From NCBI GenBank assembly GCA_963841065.1, contig CAWJBI010000029.1, positions 1-64,000 on the forward strand: 64,000 bases of DNA, in the 5' to 3' direction. Below, piece by piece: positions 16,878 to 24,295 of this stretch; the stretch's first letter is position 1, and the number at the start of each line of letters is the position of its first letter. The translations under genes were made by a program, and so were the position numbers. Under the pieces are notes generated by a model. It did not search any database. It was not told the origin of the DNA and worked only from the letters and a program-made list of their open reading frames with translations. This stretch comes from M0108 sp963841065 (GTDB taxonomy: Bacteria > Pseudomonadota > Gammaproteobacteria > Chromatiales > Chromatiaceae).

Positions 16878-17999
16878 TTAGGGCGTCTTTCGGCCTTGCA
16901 ACACCACCCCGACCTTGAGGGTTTCGCCCACGCGGTCGATGGTGAGACTGACCTGAGTGCCGACCTTGTGACGTTCCAGCAGATCGATCAGCTTCCCCAG
17001 ACTGTCCACGGGTTGGTCGTTAACGGCGAGGATAATGTCGCCCAAGGCAATACCCCCACCCCGCTCCGCCTTAGTCCCCCGCAAGCCCGCCTGTTCCGCC
17101 GCCGAGCCTGCCTCCACCTGTAGCACCAGCACCCCGGAGAGGCCGAGTTGGCCGAGTACCCGCTCGCTGATGGCGTCGTCGGCCTTGATACCCAGGGTCG
17201 GGCGCTGGAAATGTCCGTGGGCGATGAGTTCCGGCACCACCCGGTTGACCGTATCCACCGGCACGGCAAAGCCAATGCCGGCAAAGGCACCGGAGGGACT
17301 GAAAATGGCGGTGTTGATGCCGATCAGGCGCCCGGCGCTATCCAGCAGGGGGCCACCGGAATTGCCGGGATTGATGGCGGCGTCGGTCTGGATCAGGTGC
17401 TGGATCGACTGGCCCTTATCACCCTGGATGGTGCGGTCCAGGGCCGAGATGACACCGGTGGTAAGGCTGTAGTCGAGGCCGAAGGGATTGCCGATGGCCA
17501 GCACCTTCTGGCCAACGCGCAGGTCCTGGCTGGTACCAATGGGCAGCGGCACCGGGCGCGAGGTCGGGACCCGGATACGCAGTACGGCCAGGTCGTGCTC
17601 CGGGCTGGCTCCCACGAGGTCGGCTTCGTAAGCGCGCTGATCCCAGAGGCCCACCCGGGCCGAGCGGACGCCCTTGATGACATGGTAATTGGTGACGATG
17701 TGCCCCTGGTCGTCCCAGATAAAACCCGAACCCGTGCCCCGGGGAATTTCGGTGATGTCCCGCGTCCAGATATCCAGCACCTGGGTGGTGGTGGTGATAT
17801 AGACCACCGAGGGGGTGGAGGCCTCGAAGATGGCGATCGTGGTCTGTTCGTCCCCCGCCAGGTCGCCGCGTGGGGCGATGGCGCGAGGCACGGCGCGAAA
17901 GCCGATCAGCAGATCCTCCACCCAGGGCCGCAGCGCGAGGGCCAGGAGCAAAAAGACCGCGAACCAGAGCAGAAAGCGGGCAAGGGTGAAAGAGCGCAT
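16878..17999 (-). CDS. DegS/AlgW-type periplasmic serine endoprotease (one PDZ domain)
   Basis: The 373-residue HtrA-family protease has an N-terminal membrane anchor (FTLARFLLWFAVFLLLALAL), a trypsin-like domain with triad His106 (NYHVIKG), Asp136 (EHDLAVL) and Ser214 (NPGNSGGPL), and one PDZ domain (residues 275-365). The anchor and single PDZ match DegS/AlgW, which start the sigma-E envelope-stress cascade by cutting anti-sigma factor RseA. No rseA or rpoE is in view. The gene follows the permease gene in the same direction. Confidence 0.9.
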   Translation of the reverse strand: MRSFTLARFLLWFAVFLLLALALRPWVEDLLIGFRAVPRAIAPRGDLAGDEQTTIAIFEASTPSVVYITTTTQVLDIWTRDITEIPRGTGSGFIWDDQGHIVTNYHVIKGVRSARVGLWDQRAYEADLVGASPEHDLAVLRIRVPTSRPVPLPIGTSQDLRVGQKVLAIGNPFGLDYSLTTGVISALDRTIQGDKGQSIQHLIQTDAAINPGNSGGPLLDSAGRLIGINTAIFSPSGAFAGIGFAVPVDTVNRVVPELIAHGHFQRPTLGIKADDAISERVLGQLGLSGVLVLQVEAGSAAEQAGLRGTKAERGGGIALGDIILAVNDQPVDSLGKLIDLLERHKVGTQVSLTIDRVGETLKVGVVLQGRKTP

Positions 18000-18056
18000 G
18001 GATCTACCCCCATAGGCGCTGAATTTGGAAAAGGGGATGGGAATCGCCCGCCCTGG

Positions 18057-19118
18057 TCAGTCGCCAGCCTCCGGATTTGGCCTCGGCCAGGCAAAGAGGA
18101 TGGCCTGGACCAGGGTCGCTAGCGGAATGGCGAAAAAGATGCCCCAAAAGCCCCAGAGCCCGCCGAAGACGAGTACCGCGACGATAATAGCCACGGGGTG
18201 CAAATTGACCACCTCGGAAAAAAGCAAGGGCACCAGGACGTTGCCATCCAGGGCCTGGATGATGAAATAAACCGTAGCCATCCAGGCGAATTCGCTCGAC
18301 CAGCCCCACTGGAACCAGCCCACCAGGAGGACGGGGACGGTCGCCACCGCGGCACCGATGTAGGGCACGATAACCGAGAGGCCGACCAGCAGCCCCAGTA
18401 ACATGGCGTAATTGAGTCCGAAGACCTGGAGGCCAATATAGGTGGCGGCCCAGACGATCAGGATCTCCCAGAACTTGCCCCGCACGTAATTGGAGATCTG
18501 GCGGTCCACGTCGTGCCAGACATCACCCGCGATGCGCCTGTGCTCCGGCATGTAACTCATGAACCAGGAGATGATCAACTCCTTATCCTTCAGGAAGAAG
18601 AAGACCAAGAGGGGCACCAGGATCAGATAAACCAGGAGGGTAATGATGCCCACCACCGAGGCGAGGGACCAGGACAGCACCCGCTGACCAAAGCTGGTGA
18701 TCTCGTAGCGGATGGAGCCGATGACCTGCTGTACCTGGTCCTGGGAGACCACTTCGGGGTAGCGTTCCGGCAGTTCGCTCAGGGAGGCGAGCCCGGTCGA
18801 GATCATCGAGGGCAGTTGCTGCACCAAATCGGTCACCTGCCGCGACACCACCGGGATGACGCCAAAGAGAACCATGATCAAAAAGACCATGAAGGCGATA
18901 TAAACCACCAGGACGGCCACGAGGCGCGGCCAGCCGTGACGCTGCAAAAACGCCACCAGGCCTTCCAGCAAGTAGGCGATGACGATACTGGCCAGAGCCG
19001 GGGCCAGCATGTAGCCCATGGAAAGCACCACGGCGAACCCCACGATCAGGGCCGCTGCGAGGAAGACGACCTGGGGATCGGAGAAATGACGCCTGAACCA
19101 GTCGGTTATAACCTGCAT
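18057..19118 (-). CDS. AI-2E/PerM family membrane permease
   Basis: The 353-residue polytopic membrane protein has about seven or eight hydrophobic helices and the family's conserved late segment YIGAAVATVPVLLVGWFQWG followed by LDGNVLVPLLFSEVVNLHPVAIIVAVLVFGGLWGFWGIFFAIPLATL. The family includes proposed autoinducer-2 exporters and Na+/H+ antiporters; the substrate is unknown. ATG 19118 (MQVITDWFRRHF) is preferred over the upstream in-frame ATG at 19238 because the added 40 residues are unlike the family. A second member of the family lies at 43141-44298. Confidence 0.9.
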   Translation of the reverse strand: MQVITDWFRRHFSDPQVVFLAAALIVGFAVVLSMGYMLAPALASIVIAYLLEGLVAFLQRHGWPRLVAVLVVYIAFMVFLIMVLFGVIPVVSRQVTDLVQQLPSMISTGLASLSELPERYPEVVSQDQVQQVIGSIRYEITSFGQRVLSWSLASVVGIITLLVYLILVPLLVFFFLKDKELIISWFMSYMPEHRRIAGDVWHDVDRQISNYVRGKFWEILIVWAATYIGLQVFGLNYAMLLGLLVGLSVIVPYIGAAVATVPVLLVGWFQWGWSSEFAWMATVYFIIQALDGNVLVPLLFSEVVNLHPVAIIVAVLVFGGLWGFWGIFFAIPLATLVQAILFAWPRPNPEAGD

Positions 19119-19140
19119 GGATGAGAAGTAATCCTGAGGT

Positions 19141-19446
19141 TCAACTCGTGTAGCCGTCCCGGTAAACGCCATAATGCCGGGCAAAAAGCGCCTCAAGCTC
19201 ATCGATGACTTCCCGGGACGGGCGGCCGTTGAGGACATGGGCGGCCATCAGGATCGAGGTCTCGTCGAGCATGCGCCGCCGATCCAACATAGGGTAACTG
19301 AGGGACAACCGTTTGATGGCACCGACCACGGACTCCACCAGCGGCCTGGCGATGAGCTCGGGTTCCGCCAGTGCTGGACGCTGGGCCAGGGCACCGGCAT
19401 CCCGGTCGTTCCCGGTGGCACTCAGAAACTCGGCAAAGCGCAACAA
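19141..19446 (-). CDS. conserved hypothetical protein downstream of the LysR gene
   Basis: The visible 101 residues begin at a TTG (LLRFAEFLSATG) and contain a helical C-terminal half (YPMLDRRRMLDETSILMAAHVLNGRPSREVIDELEALFARHYG). Coding character extends upstream in the same frame (RDERHLTRLYRGLDEESRVTLLRFAEFL) to the LysR stop at 19540-19542, but without an ATG or GTG. ATG codons at 19524-19529 in another frame, followed by a run of six Gs on the plus strand near 19506-19511, suggest that the true start is there and one base is miscounted. The function is not recognised; it lies between lysR and the permease gene. Confidence 0.6.
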   Translation of the reverse strand: MLRFAEFLSATGNDRDAGALAQRPALAEPELIARPLVESVVGAIKRLSLSYPMLDRRRMLDETSILMAAHVLNGRPSREVIDELEALFARHYGVYRDGYTS

Positions 19447-19539
19447 GGTGACACGGGATTCCTCATCCAGACCGCGATAAAGCCGCGTCAGGTGGCGCTC
19501 GTCGCGGGGGGCAGCGGGCGCGTCATCATCGGACTTGGG

Positions 19540-20448
19540 TCATCCTGGATATTCCTCGCAATAGCCGCGGGCGAACTCGAGAAGTTCCTCCATGACCCGC
19601 AGGCGGAACTTCTGTTTCTGGTGGACAAAGGAGAAGGGGCGCTCCAAGGGTGGGTCCAATTCCAACGCCACCAAGGTGCCCAGCCGCAATTCCTTCTGTA
19701 TCGTCGCCCGCGACACCACCGATACCCCCATACCGGCCTCCACCGCCCCCTTGACCGCCTCCGGACTACCCAACTCCATGGCTACCTTGAGGGCGCCCTC
19801 GCACTCCGGAAGCTGATCAAGATACTCGCCAATCACCCCCCGGGTGCCCGAACCCTCCTCCCGGCAGATGAAGGGGTACTCCAGCAGCCGGGCGAACTTG
19901 ACCGAAGTCTCCTTGGCCAAGGGGTGACCAGGCGGGACTATGCCCATCAGATGATCGCGCTTGCAGACCTCCACCACCAGATTCTTGTTGGCCACCGAGG
20001 ACTCCACCACGCCCAAGTCGATGGCATTACTTTCCACCAGGGAGACGATGCCGTCACTGTTGGCCACCTTGAGATGGATAGTGACCTCGGGGTACTTCTC
20101 CTTGAAATCCCCCAGCAGGGTCGGGAGCATGTACTCGGCGATCGTGGTACTGGCGCCGATGGTGAGGGCACCGCTAATCTCGCCAGTCAGACCGCGTATC
20201 GAGTTTTCCATTTCGGCATAGAGCTCGAAGATCCGATCGGCAAAACGCAACACCTGCTCACCCGCGGCGGTCAGGCTGATGCGGTTGTGAGTACGATCGA
20301 AGAGACGGGTATTGAAGTGATCCTCCAGTTGACGGATCTGGAAGGTCACCGCCGGCTGGGTCATATGCAGGGTTTCGGCGGCCTTGGTAAAGCTCAAGAG
20401 GCGCGCCACGGTGTGAAAAACTTGCAGTCGCCGATCCGCCATGACCAC
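19540..20448 (-). CDS. LysR-family transcriptional regulator
   Basis: The 302-residue protein has an N-terminal winged helix-turn-helix (LQVFHTVARLLSFTKAAETLHMTQPAVTFQIRQLEDHFNTRLFDR, residues 7-52) and a C-terminal co-inducer domain (residues 90-295). It resembles the CbbR/CysB-like and selenium-associated LysR groups; the exact regulon cannot be told. It lies immediately after the rhodanese-tusA-dsrE2 cluster in the same direction, separated by three hairpins, so control of sulfur-relay genes is plausible but inferred. The stop is followed directly in frame by further coding-like sequence. Confidence 0.9.
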   Translation of the reverse strand: MVMADRRLQVFHTVARLLSFTKAAETLHMTQPAVTFQIRQLEDHFNTRLFDRTHNRISLTAAGEQVLRFADRIFELYAEMENSIRGLTGEISGALTIGASTTIAEYMLPTLLGDFKEKYPEVTIHLKVANSDGIVSLVESNAIDLGVVESSVANKNLVVEVCKRDHLMGIVPPGHPLAKETSVKFARLLEYPFICREEGSGTRGVIGEYLDQLPECEGALKVAMELGSPEAVKGAVEAGMGVSVVSRATIQKELRLGTLVALELDPPLERPFSFVHQKQKFRLRVMEELLEFARGYCEEYPG

Positions 20449-20582
20449 CCCCCGGCAAGGAGCAAATAAAAACTGTTTATATCACGAAAGATTCGGGTCT
20501 GGAAAGCTACCCAGGCCCAAGCTGACCCGGTGGAAGGGCCAGGAGGCAGGATAACGCCATGCCCGCATGAAAAGGACTTGAG

Positions 20583-20621
20583 CCGCACCAGGATGTTAGG
20601 TCATCCTTCAACCCGGTGCGG
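20583..20621 (-). terminator. nested inverted repeat downstream of dsrE2
   Basis: CCGCACC (20583-20589) pairs with GGTGCGG (20615-20621), and inside it AGGATG (20590-20595) pairs with CATCCT (20602-20607). It is the farthest of three hairpins between the dsrE2 stop and the lysR start, so it could end the sulfur-relay transcript or protect its 3' end. Confidence 0.45.
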
Positions 20622-20639
20622 ATAAGAAGGCATGAAACC

Positions 20640-20666
20640 GGAACGCCGCCCATGGGACGGCGTTCC
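20640..20666 (-). terminator. strong hairpin downstream of dsrE2
   Basis: A perfect 9-bp stem, GGAACGCCG (20640-20648) with CGGCGTTCC (20658-20666), encloses a 9-nt loop. On the minus strand it is followed by GGTTTCATGCCTTCTT, a modest pyrimidine-rich stretch, making it the best terminator candidate after the rhodanese-tusA-dsrE2 run. Confidence 0.55.
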
Positions 20667-20673
20667 TCGTGGC

Positions 20674-20694
20674 TTGGATCAAGCCTTGATCCAA
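20674..20694 (-). repeat. perfect 10-bp inverted repeat just after dsrE2
   Basis: Arms TTGGATCAAG and CTTGATCCAA surround a single C, six bases after the dsrE2 stop. It can fold as a 9-bp stem with a 3-nt loop or act as a dyad-symmetric protein site. Its position suggests an RNA processing or termination element. Confidence 0.5.
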
Positions 20695-20700
20695 CAGCAA

Positions 20701-21180
20701 TCAGATATAAAGGCAGATATCGCTCTCGCCAGCGAATTCAAAGAAGGCCGCGGCGCCGGCGTATTCGATACCGCCGATGAACTGGGACTGTTCCATATCG
20801 AAAAGATCGACAGTCATTTGGCAAGCCACCATCTTGACCTCCGCCTCGATGCAGAGTTCACGCAGTTCCTCGATGCTGGCCACGCCCTTCTTCTTCATCT
20901 TCTGCTTCATCATGGCGGTCATCATCCCCTGCATGCCAGGCAGGGTCATGCCCAGAATCGGGAACCACTTGTCCATGCCCATGGGCATGGGCATGCCAGG
21001 GTTACCCAGGGGCGTAACCTCCAGGGACAGATCCTTCTTCAGGAGTTGTAGTCCGTAGAAGGTGAAAAAGATCTGGACCTCATAGCCCAGCGCCGCCGCC
21101 GTGGAGGCAAGGATGAAGGGGGGATAGGCCCAATCCAGCGACCCCTTGGTGGCGATGATCGCCAACTTCTTCTGTTCCAT
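20701..21180 (-). CDS. dsrE2: DsrE2-type sulfur-relay protein
   Basis: DsrE2 belongs to the DsrE/F/H family and works with rhodanese and TusA in passing sulfane sulfur toward cytoplasmic oxidation. The 159-residue protein starts KLAIIATKGSLDWAYPPFILASTAAALGYEVQIFFTFYGLQLL and has conserved cysteines Cys110 and Cys120 (MVACQMTVDLFDM). A Met/Gly-rich hydrophobic middle (PMPMGMDKWFPILGMTLPGMQGMMTAMM) suggests membrane association. The order rhodanese-tusA-dsrE2 matches the cluster known from Allochromatium vinosum. Confidence 0.9.
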   Translation of the reverse strand: MEQKKLAIIATKGSLDWAYPPFILASTAAALGYEVQIFFTFYGLQLLKKDLSLEVTPLGNPGMPMPMGMDKWFPILGMTLPGMQGMMTAMMKQKMKKKGVASIEELRELCIEAEVKMVACQMTVDLFDMEQSQFIGGIEYAGAAAFFEFAGESDICLYI

Positions 21181-21221
21181 TGGACGCTCCTCTCGGAAAT
21201 TGTTATGTGTTGGCTCGGCGA

Positions 21222-21452
21222 TCAGGACTTCTTGATCAAGAAATGGAATTTACCGCCCTCTTCCTTGGATTCCATCAGTTCATTGCCGGTCTGCTTGGCG
21301 AAGGAGTCAAAGTCCTTCACGGAGCCCGGATCGGTCGCGATGATGTGCAGGACCTGGCCGGAACTCATGGAGTTGAGAGTCTTCTTGGCGCGCAGGATGG
21401 GCAGGGGGCAGTTCAGGCCGCTGGCGTCGAGTTCTTGATCGAAGTCTGCCAT
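21222..21452 (-). CDS. tusA: sulfur carrier protein TusA
   Basis: TusA is a small sulfurtransferase that accepts sulfane sulfur on one cysteine. The 76-residue protein has the signature LDASGLNCPLPILRAKKTL with the active Cys15 in a CPxP motif, and ends in the typical KFHFLIKKS strand. ATG 21452 is chosen because GGAG lies 6 nt upstream and the protein then matches family length; a longer frame upstream is spurious. It sits between rhodanese (111 bp upstream) and dsrE2 (41 bp downstream). Confidence 0.94.
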   Translation of the reverse strand: MADFDQELDASGLNCPLPILRAKKTLNSMSSGQVLHIIATDPGSVKDFDSFAKQTGNELMESKEEGGKFHFLIKKS

Positions 21453-21563
21453 GGAAATCTCCGAGGGTTTGGGGTTGTGGACTAGGGGTGAATGCACACA
21501 AGTTTGCCGTTTATAGGCCAAACGGCGGAAAAAGGCAATCGCGCCAACCGGCGCGACGCCGGG

Positions 21564-21911
21564 TCAGTCTGGGCGGCCCGGTTCGATTTCGAAGCCGTGG
21601 CGAGCCCATGCGATGATACCGCCCCGCAGGTTGATGGCCCTGTCGAAACCCTGTTGGGCCAAATATTGGCAGGCATGGTAAGACCGAGCGCCGCTGCGGC
21701 AGTACAGCACCACATCCTTGTCCCTGGGGAGTTCGTTCATCCGCAGAGGCAGGAGATGCATGGGAATATAAACGGCATTAGGGATGGCGGCCTGGACAAT
21801 TTCCGCTGGGGTGCGGATGTCCACCAGATAGATATCTTCCCCCGCCGAAATTCTGTCCATCAGGCCGACGGAGTCGATCTCGCTAACCAAAGGTAAAGCC
21901 CTGTCCCGCAT
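21564..21911 (-). CDS. single-domain rhodanese-like sulfurtransferase
   Basis: This 115-residue rhodanese has the acidic substrate motif YLVDIRTPAEIVQAAIPNAVYIPM and the active-site loop CRSGARS with Cys71. It probably loads TusA with sulfur from low-molecular-weight persulfides, the role of the rhodanese in the equivalent Allochromatium cluster. It is the first gene of rhodanese-tusA-dsrE2 and is divergent from cysG, 87 bp away. Confidence 0.92.
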   Translation of the reverse strand: MRDRALPLVSEIDSVGLMDRISAGEDIYLVDIRTPAEIVQAAIPNAVYIPMHLLPLRMNELPRDKDVVLYCRSGARSYHACQYLAQQGFDRAINLRGGIIAWARHGFEIEPGRPD

Positions 21912-21998
21912 CCAAGTATTTCAGTATATTAAGATGTTTTCATCCCTAAAGCAACCGATCCGCCACCCCTCCACCCCTGCCCAGCGACGCCTAAGCCC

Positions 21999-23429
21999 AT
22001 GGATTTACTACCCATCTTTCTTGATATACGCGATCAACCCTGCCTGGTAGTCGGTGGCGGCATGGTCGCCGCGCGCAAGGTCGCCAGCCTCCGGCGCGCC
22101 CACGCCCGGATCCACCTGGTTGCCCCCGAACTAACGCCGGAACTCCAGGATCAAGCCGACGCCGGGGACCTGATCCATTGCGATCGAAACTTCAAGGACA
22201 AGGATATCAAGGGGATGCGGTTAATCATCACCGCTACCGGCGACCGCAAGACCAACCAGCGCGTCGCGCGGTTGGCGAAGGCGAGCGGCATCCCGGTCAA
22301 TGTCGTGGATCAGCCCGAGGAATGCAGTTTCCTCCTGCCCTCGGTCATCGACCGTTCACCCGTGGTGGTGGCCGTCTCTACCACCAAGGCCTCGCCGGTG
22401 CTGGCGCGCCTGCTACGTACCCGACTGGAATCCATGATACCGGCGGGCTACGGCCGCCTCGCCGATCTCTGCGCCAACTACCGAGACGCCGTCAAGGCAC
22501 GCTTCGCCGACGAGCGCGACCGCCGCCGGTTTTGGGATCGGGTCCTGGTTGGCGGGGTCGCCGAGCGCGTCTTTTCCGGTCATCTGGAGGAGGCCGATGC
22601 CGTCATGGCCCGAGAGCTCGCCGAAGCCCGCCCCAATGGCGGCATGGGCGAGGTCTATCTGGTGGGCGCTGGACCCGGTGACCCGGACCTGGTCACCTTC
22701 CGCGCCCTGCGTCTCATGCAACAGGCGGATGTGGTGGTCCATGACCGCCTGGTCGCCAAGCCCATCCTCGACCTTACGCGTCGCGACGCGCAACGCATCT
22801 ATGTTGGCAAGGAGCGCGACAACCATGTCATGCGCCAGGAGGACATCAATCGCCTGCTCGCCGACCTGGCCAAAGCCGGCCATCGAGTGCTGCGCCTCAA
22901 GGGCGGCGACCCCTTTATTTTTGGCCGCGGCGGCGAGGAGATCGACACCCTCGCGGCCGAGGGGGTGCCCTTCCAGGTCGTGCCCGGCATCACCGCGGCC
23001 TCTGGCTGCGCCGCCTATACCGGCATTCCCCTGACCCACCGGGATTACGCCCAGTCCGTGACCTTCGTCACCGGTCACCTCAAGGACGGCACCATGGATC
23101 TCAACTGGGATCAGCTTGCCCAACCGCATCAGACGGTGGTCTTCTACATGGGCTTGGTGGGCCTGGCGCTCATCGTCGAGCAGTTGCTAAACCACGGCGT
23201 CTCGCCAGATATGCCCATCGCCCTGATTCAGCAGGGTACCACCCCTCATCAGCGGGTCTTTTCCGGTACCCTGGCCACCATCCAGCAGGTGATTGCCGAG
23301 GAAAAACCCCAGCCCCCCACCCTCATCATCGTCGGCGAGGTCGTCAAGCTCAGGGAGAAGCTGAACTGGTTCCAGAATCCAGCACAATCAGACCAAAGGG
23401 ATATCTTGCTCCTCCCGCCAGGTCCCTGA
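21999..23429 (+). CDS. cysG: siroheme synthase CysG (trifunctional)
   Basis: The 476-residue enzyme converts uroporphyrinogen III to siroheme. The N-terminal dehydrogenase/ferrochelatase part has PCLVVGGGMVAARKVASL (residues 14-31). The C-terminal SAM-dependent methyltransferase (from about residue 216) has VYLVGAGPGDPDLVTFRAL, HDRLV, LKGGDPFIFGRGGEE, VPGITAASG and the TGIPLTHR segment. Siroheme is the cofactor of dissimilatory and assimilatory sulfite reductases, so its placement next to the sulfur-relay genes is sensible. A separate sirohydrochlorin pathway is not needed. Confidence 0.96.
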   Translation: MDLLPIFLDIRDQPCLVVGGGMVAARKVASLRRAHARIHLVAPELTPELQDQADAGDLIHCDRNFKDKDIKGMRLIITATGDRKTNQRVARLAKASGIPVNVVDQPEECSFLLPSVIDRSPVVVAVSTTKASPVLARLLRTRLESMIPAGYGRLADLCANYRDAVKARFADERDRRRFWDRVLVGGVAERVFSGHLEEADAVMARELAEARPNGGMGEVYLVGAGPGDPDLVTFRALRLMQQADVVVHDRLVAKPILDLTRRDAQRIYVGKERDNHVMRQEDINRLLADLAKAGHRVLRLKGGDPFIFGRGGEEIDTLAAEGVPFQVVPGITAASGCAAYTGIPLTHRDYAQSVTFVTGHLKDGTMDLNWDQLAQPHQTVVFYMGLVGLALIVEQLLNHGVSPDMPIALIQQGTTPHQRVFSGTLATIQQVIAEEKPQPPTLIIVGEVVKLREKLNWFQNPAQSDQRDILLLPPGP

Positions 23430-23646
23430 TCCAGGCATCTGGTTGCGGACCCATGGGAAGCCAATAACTACAATCAGCTACAGCCAGGAACAGCGGAATA
23501 TGGGGGATCGGGCGGGCGGTCAGGGGGTAGATGGCAAATTTGCCGCCGCGGTCGTAGCCCTCGCCCGGTGGCCGGTTAGTCCTCGAAGCGATAGTAGGGT
23601 TTTGGCTGCATCGACATGGGTTTTCTCCGAATTTCTCCTGCGGGAG

Positions 23647-23666
23647 CATAGCCCCGCGAGGCTATG
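23647..23666. terminator. hairpin between cysG and the convergent gene
   Basis: CATAGCC (23647-23653) and GGCTATG (23660-23666) pair perfectly around CCGCGA. It lies about 220 bp after the cysG stop; no clear T-run follows, so its function as terminator is uncertain. Confidence 0.4.
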
Positions 23667-23776
23667 AATCCAGTCAGTCACGGATGAAATCCAGCATCTT
23701 GCTGCCTTAGATTGTTGGCTGAAGCGGCCAAAAGTGGCCAAATTACGAAACGAACCCATTTTCCTCGGGTTGAGGC

Positions 23777-23809
23777 CGGGCTTGCCTAACCGGGCCGCGG
23801 GCAAGCCCG
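23777..23809. repeat. REP-like palindrome at the end of the glycogen operon
   Basis: CGGGCTTGC (23777-23785) and GCAAGCCCG (23801-23809) form a 9-bp stem. It lies 17 bp beyond the stop of the leftward gene ending at 23826, so it may act as that operon's 3' hairpin. The GGCTTGCC core recurs at 2948-2973 and 7672-7688. Confidence 0.5.
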
Positions 23810-23825
23810 CGCTGCCATCGGCGCC

Positions 23826-24284
23826 TCAGGCCAGGGGCTGAGGTGGCCATTTCTGAAGGGGCTTGAAGGCTAGCCCGAGCAGTTGGGTCAGGGCAGGCAT
23901 GAGGCTGGATTCCAGGACGCCCCTTTCCCGGCCTTGGAGATGGCGAAAATAGACATCCAGTTCCTCGACAACATAATCGGAGAGATCGGCGAAGGTGTTG
24001 AGGGGGATATCGATCAACATCTCGAACTCGGGACCCAGGAGGGCGCGGAAGGCCTCTTGATCGGGCCTATCCAGGAGGTTACCAGTGCCTTGTTCCCGAT
24101 CATAGATGAAGGTGAGGGTCAGGTAACCGCTGCCGTCCGGGCGATGAAAGGCCGAAACCTTGAGCACACCCTCGATAGGCCCGCCGTCAGAATGCGCCTC
24201 TCGGCTAAATCCGGCAAAGCCCATCATGTGTTCATCGGCCTTGGAAGCCAGGATGCCTTCCATCAGGTCATAGGCTTCTTCCAT
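23826..24284 (-). CDS. hypothetical protein at the end of the glgC-GH57 operon
   Basis: This 152-residue soluble protein is not recognised. It starts MEEAYDLMEGILASKADEHMMGFAGFSREAH, has an alternating beta-rich middle (EGVLKVSAFHRPDGSGYLTLTFIYDREQG) and a helical C-terminal half with FADLSDYVVEELDVYFRHLQGRERGVLESSL. No signal peptide or membrane segment is seen. It follows the GH57 gene by 11 bp, so it is almost surely co-transcribed with glgC and GH57 and may belong to glycogen metabolism; that link is from context only. Confidence 0.7.
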   Translation of the reverse strand: MEEAYDLMEGILASKADEHMMGFAGFSREAHSDGGPIEGVLKVSAFHRPDGSGYLTLTFIYDREQGTGNLLDRPDQEAFRALLGPEFEMLIDIPLNTFADLSDYVVEELDVYFRHLQGRERGVLESSLMPALTQLLGLAFKPLQKWPPQPLA

Positions 24285-24295
24285 GAGGATTCCTT

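Larger units (their letters stand above)
23430..23825. other. 396-bp intergenic region with two palindromes, no gene supported
   Basis: The region separates cysG from a convergent unknown gene. Open frames here show no recognisable protein or ribosome site. It contains a perfect 7-bp hairpin at 23647-23666 and a 9-bp palindrome at 23777-23809. The middle is less GC-rich than the surrounding genes. It could be a decayed gene, but nothing identifiable remains. Confidence 0.5.

Noticed and set aside
23350..23804. Small open frames in the cysG downstream gap
   Set aside because: They lack ribosome sites and any recognisable pattern, and overlap the two palindromes.
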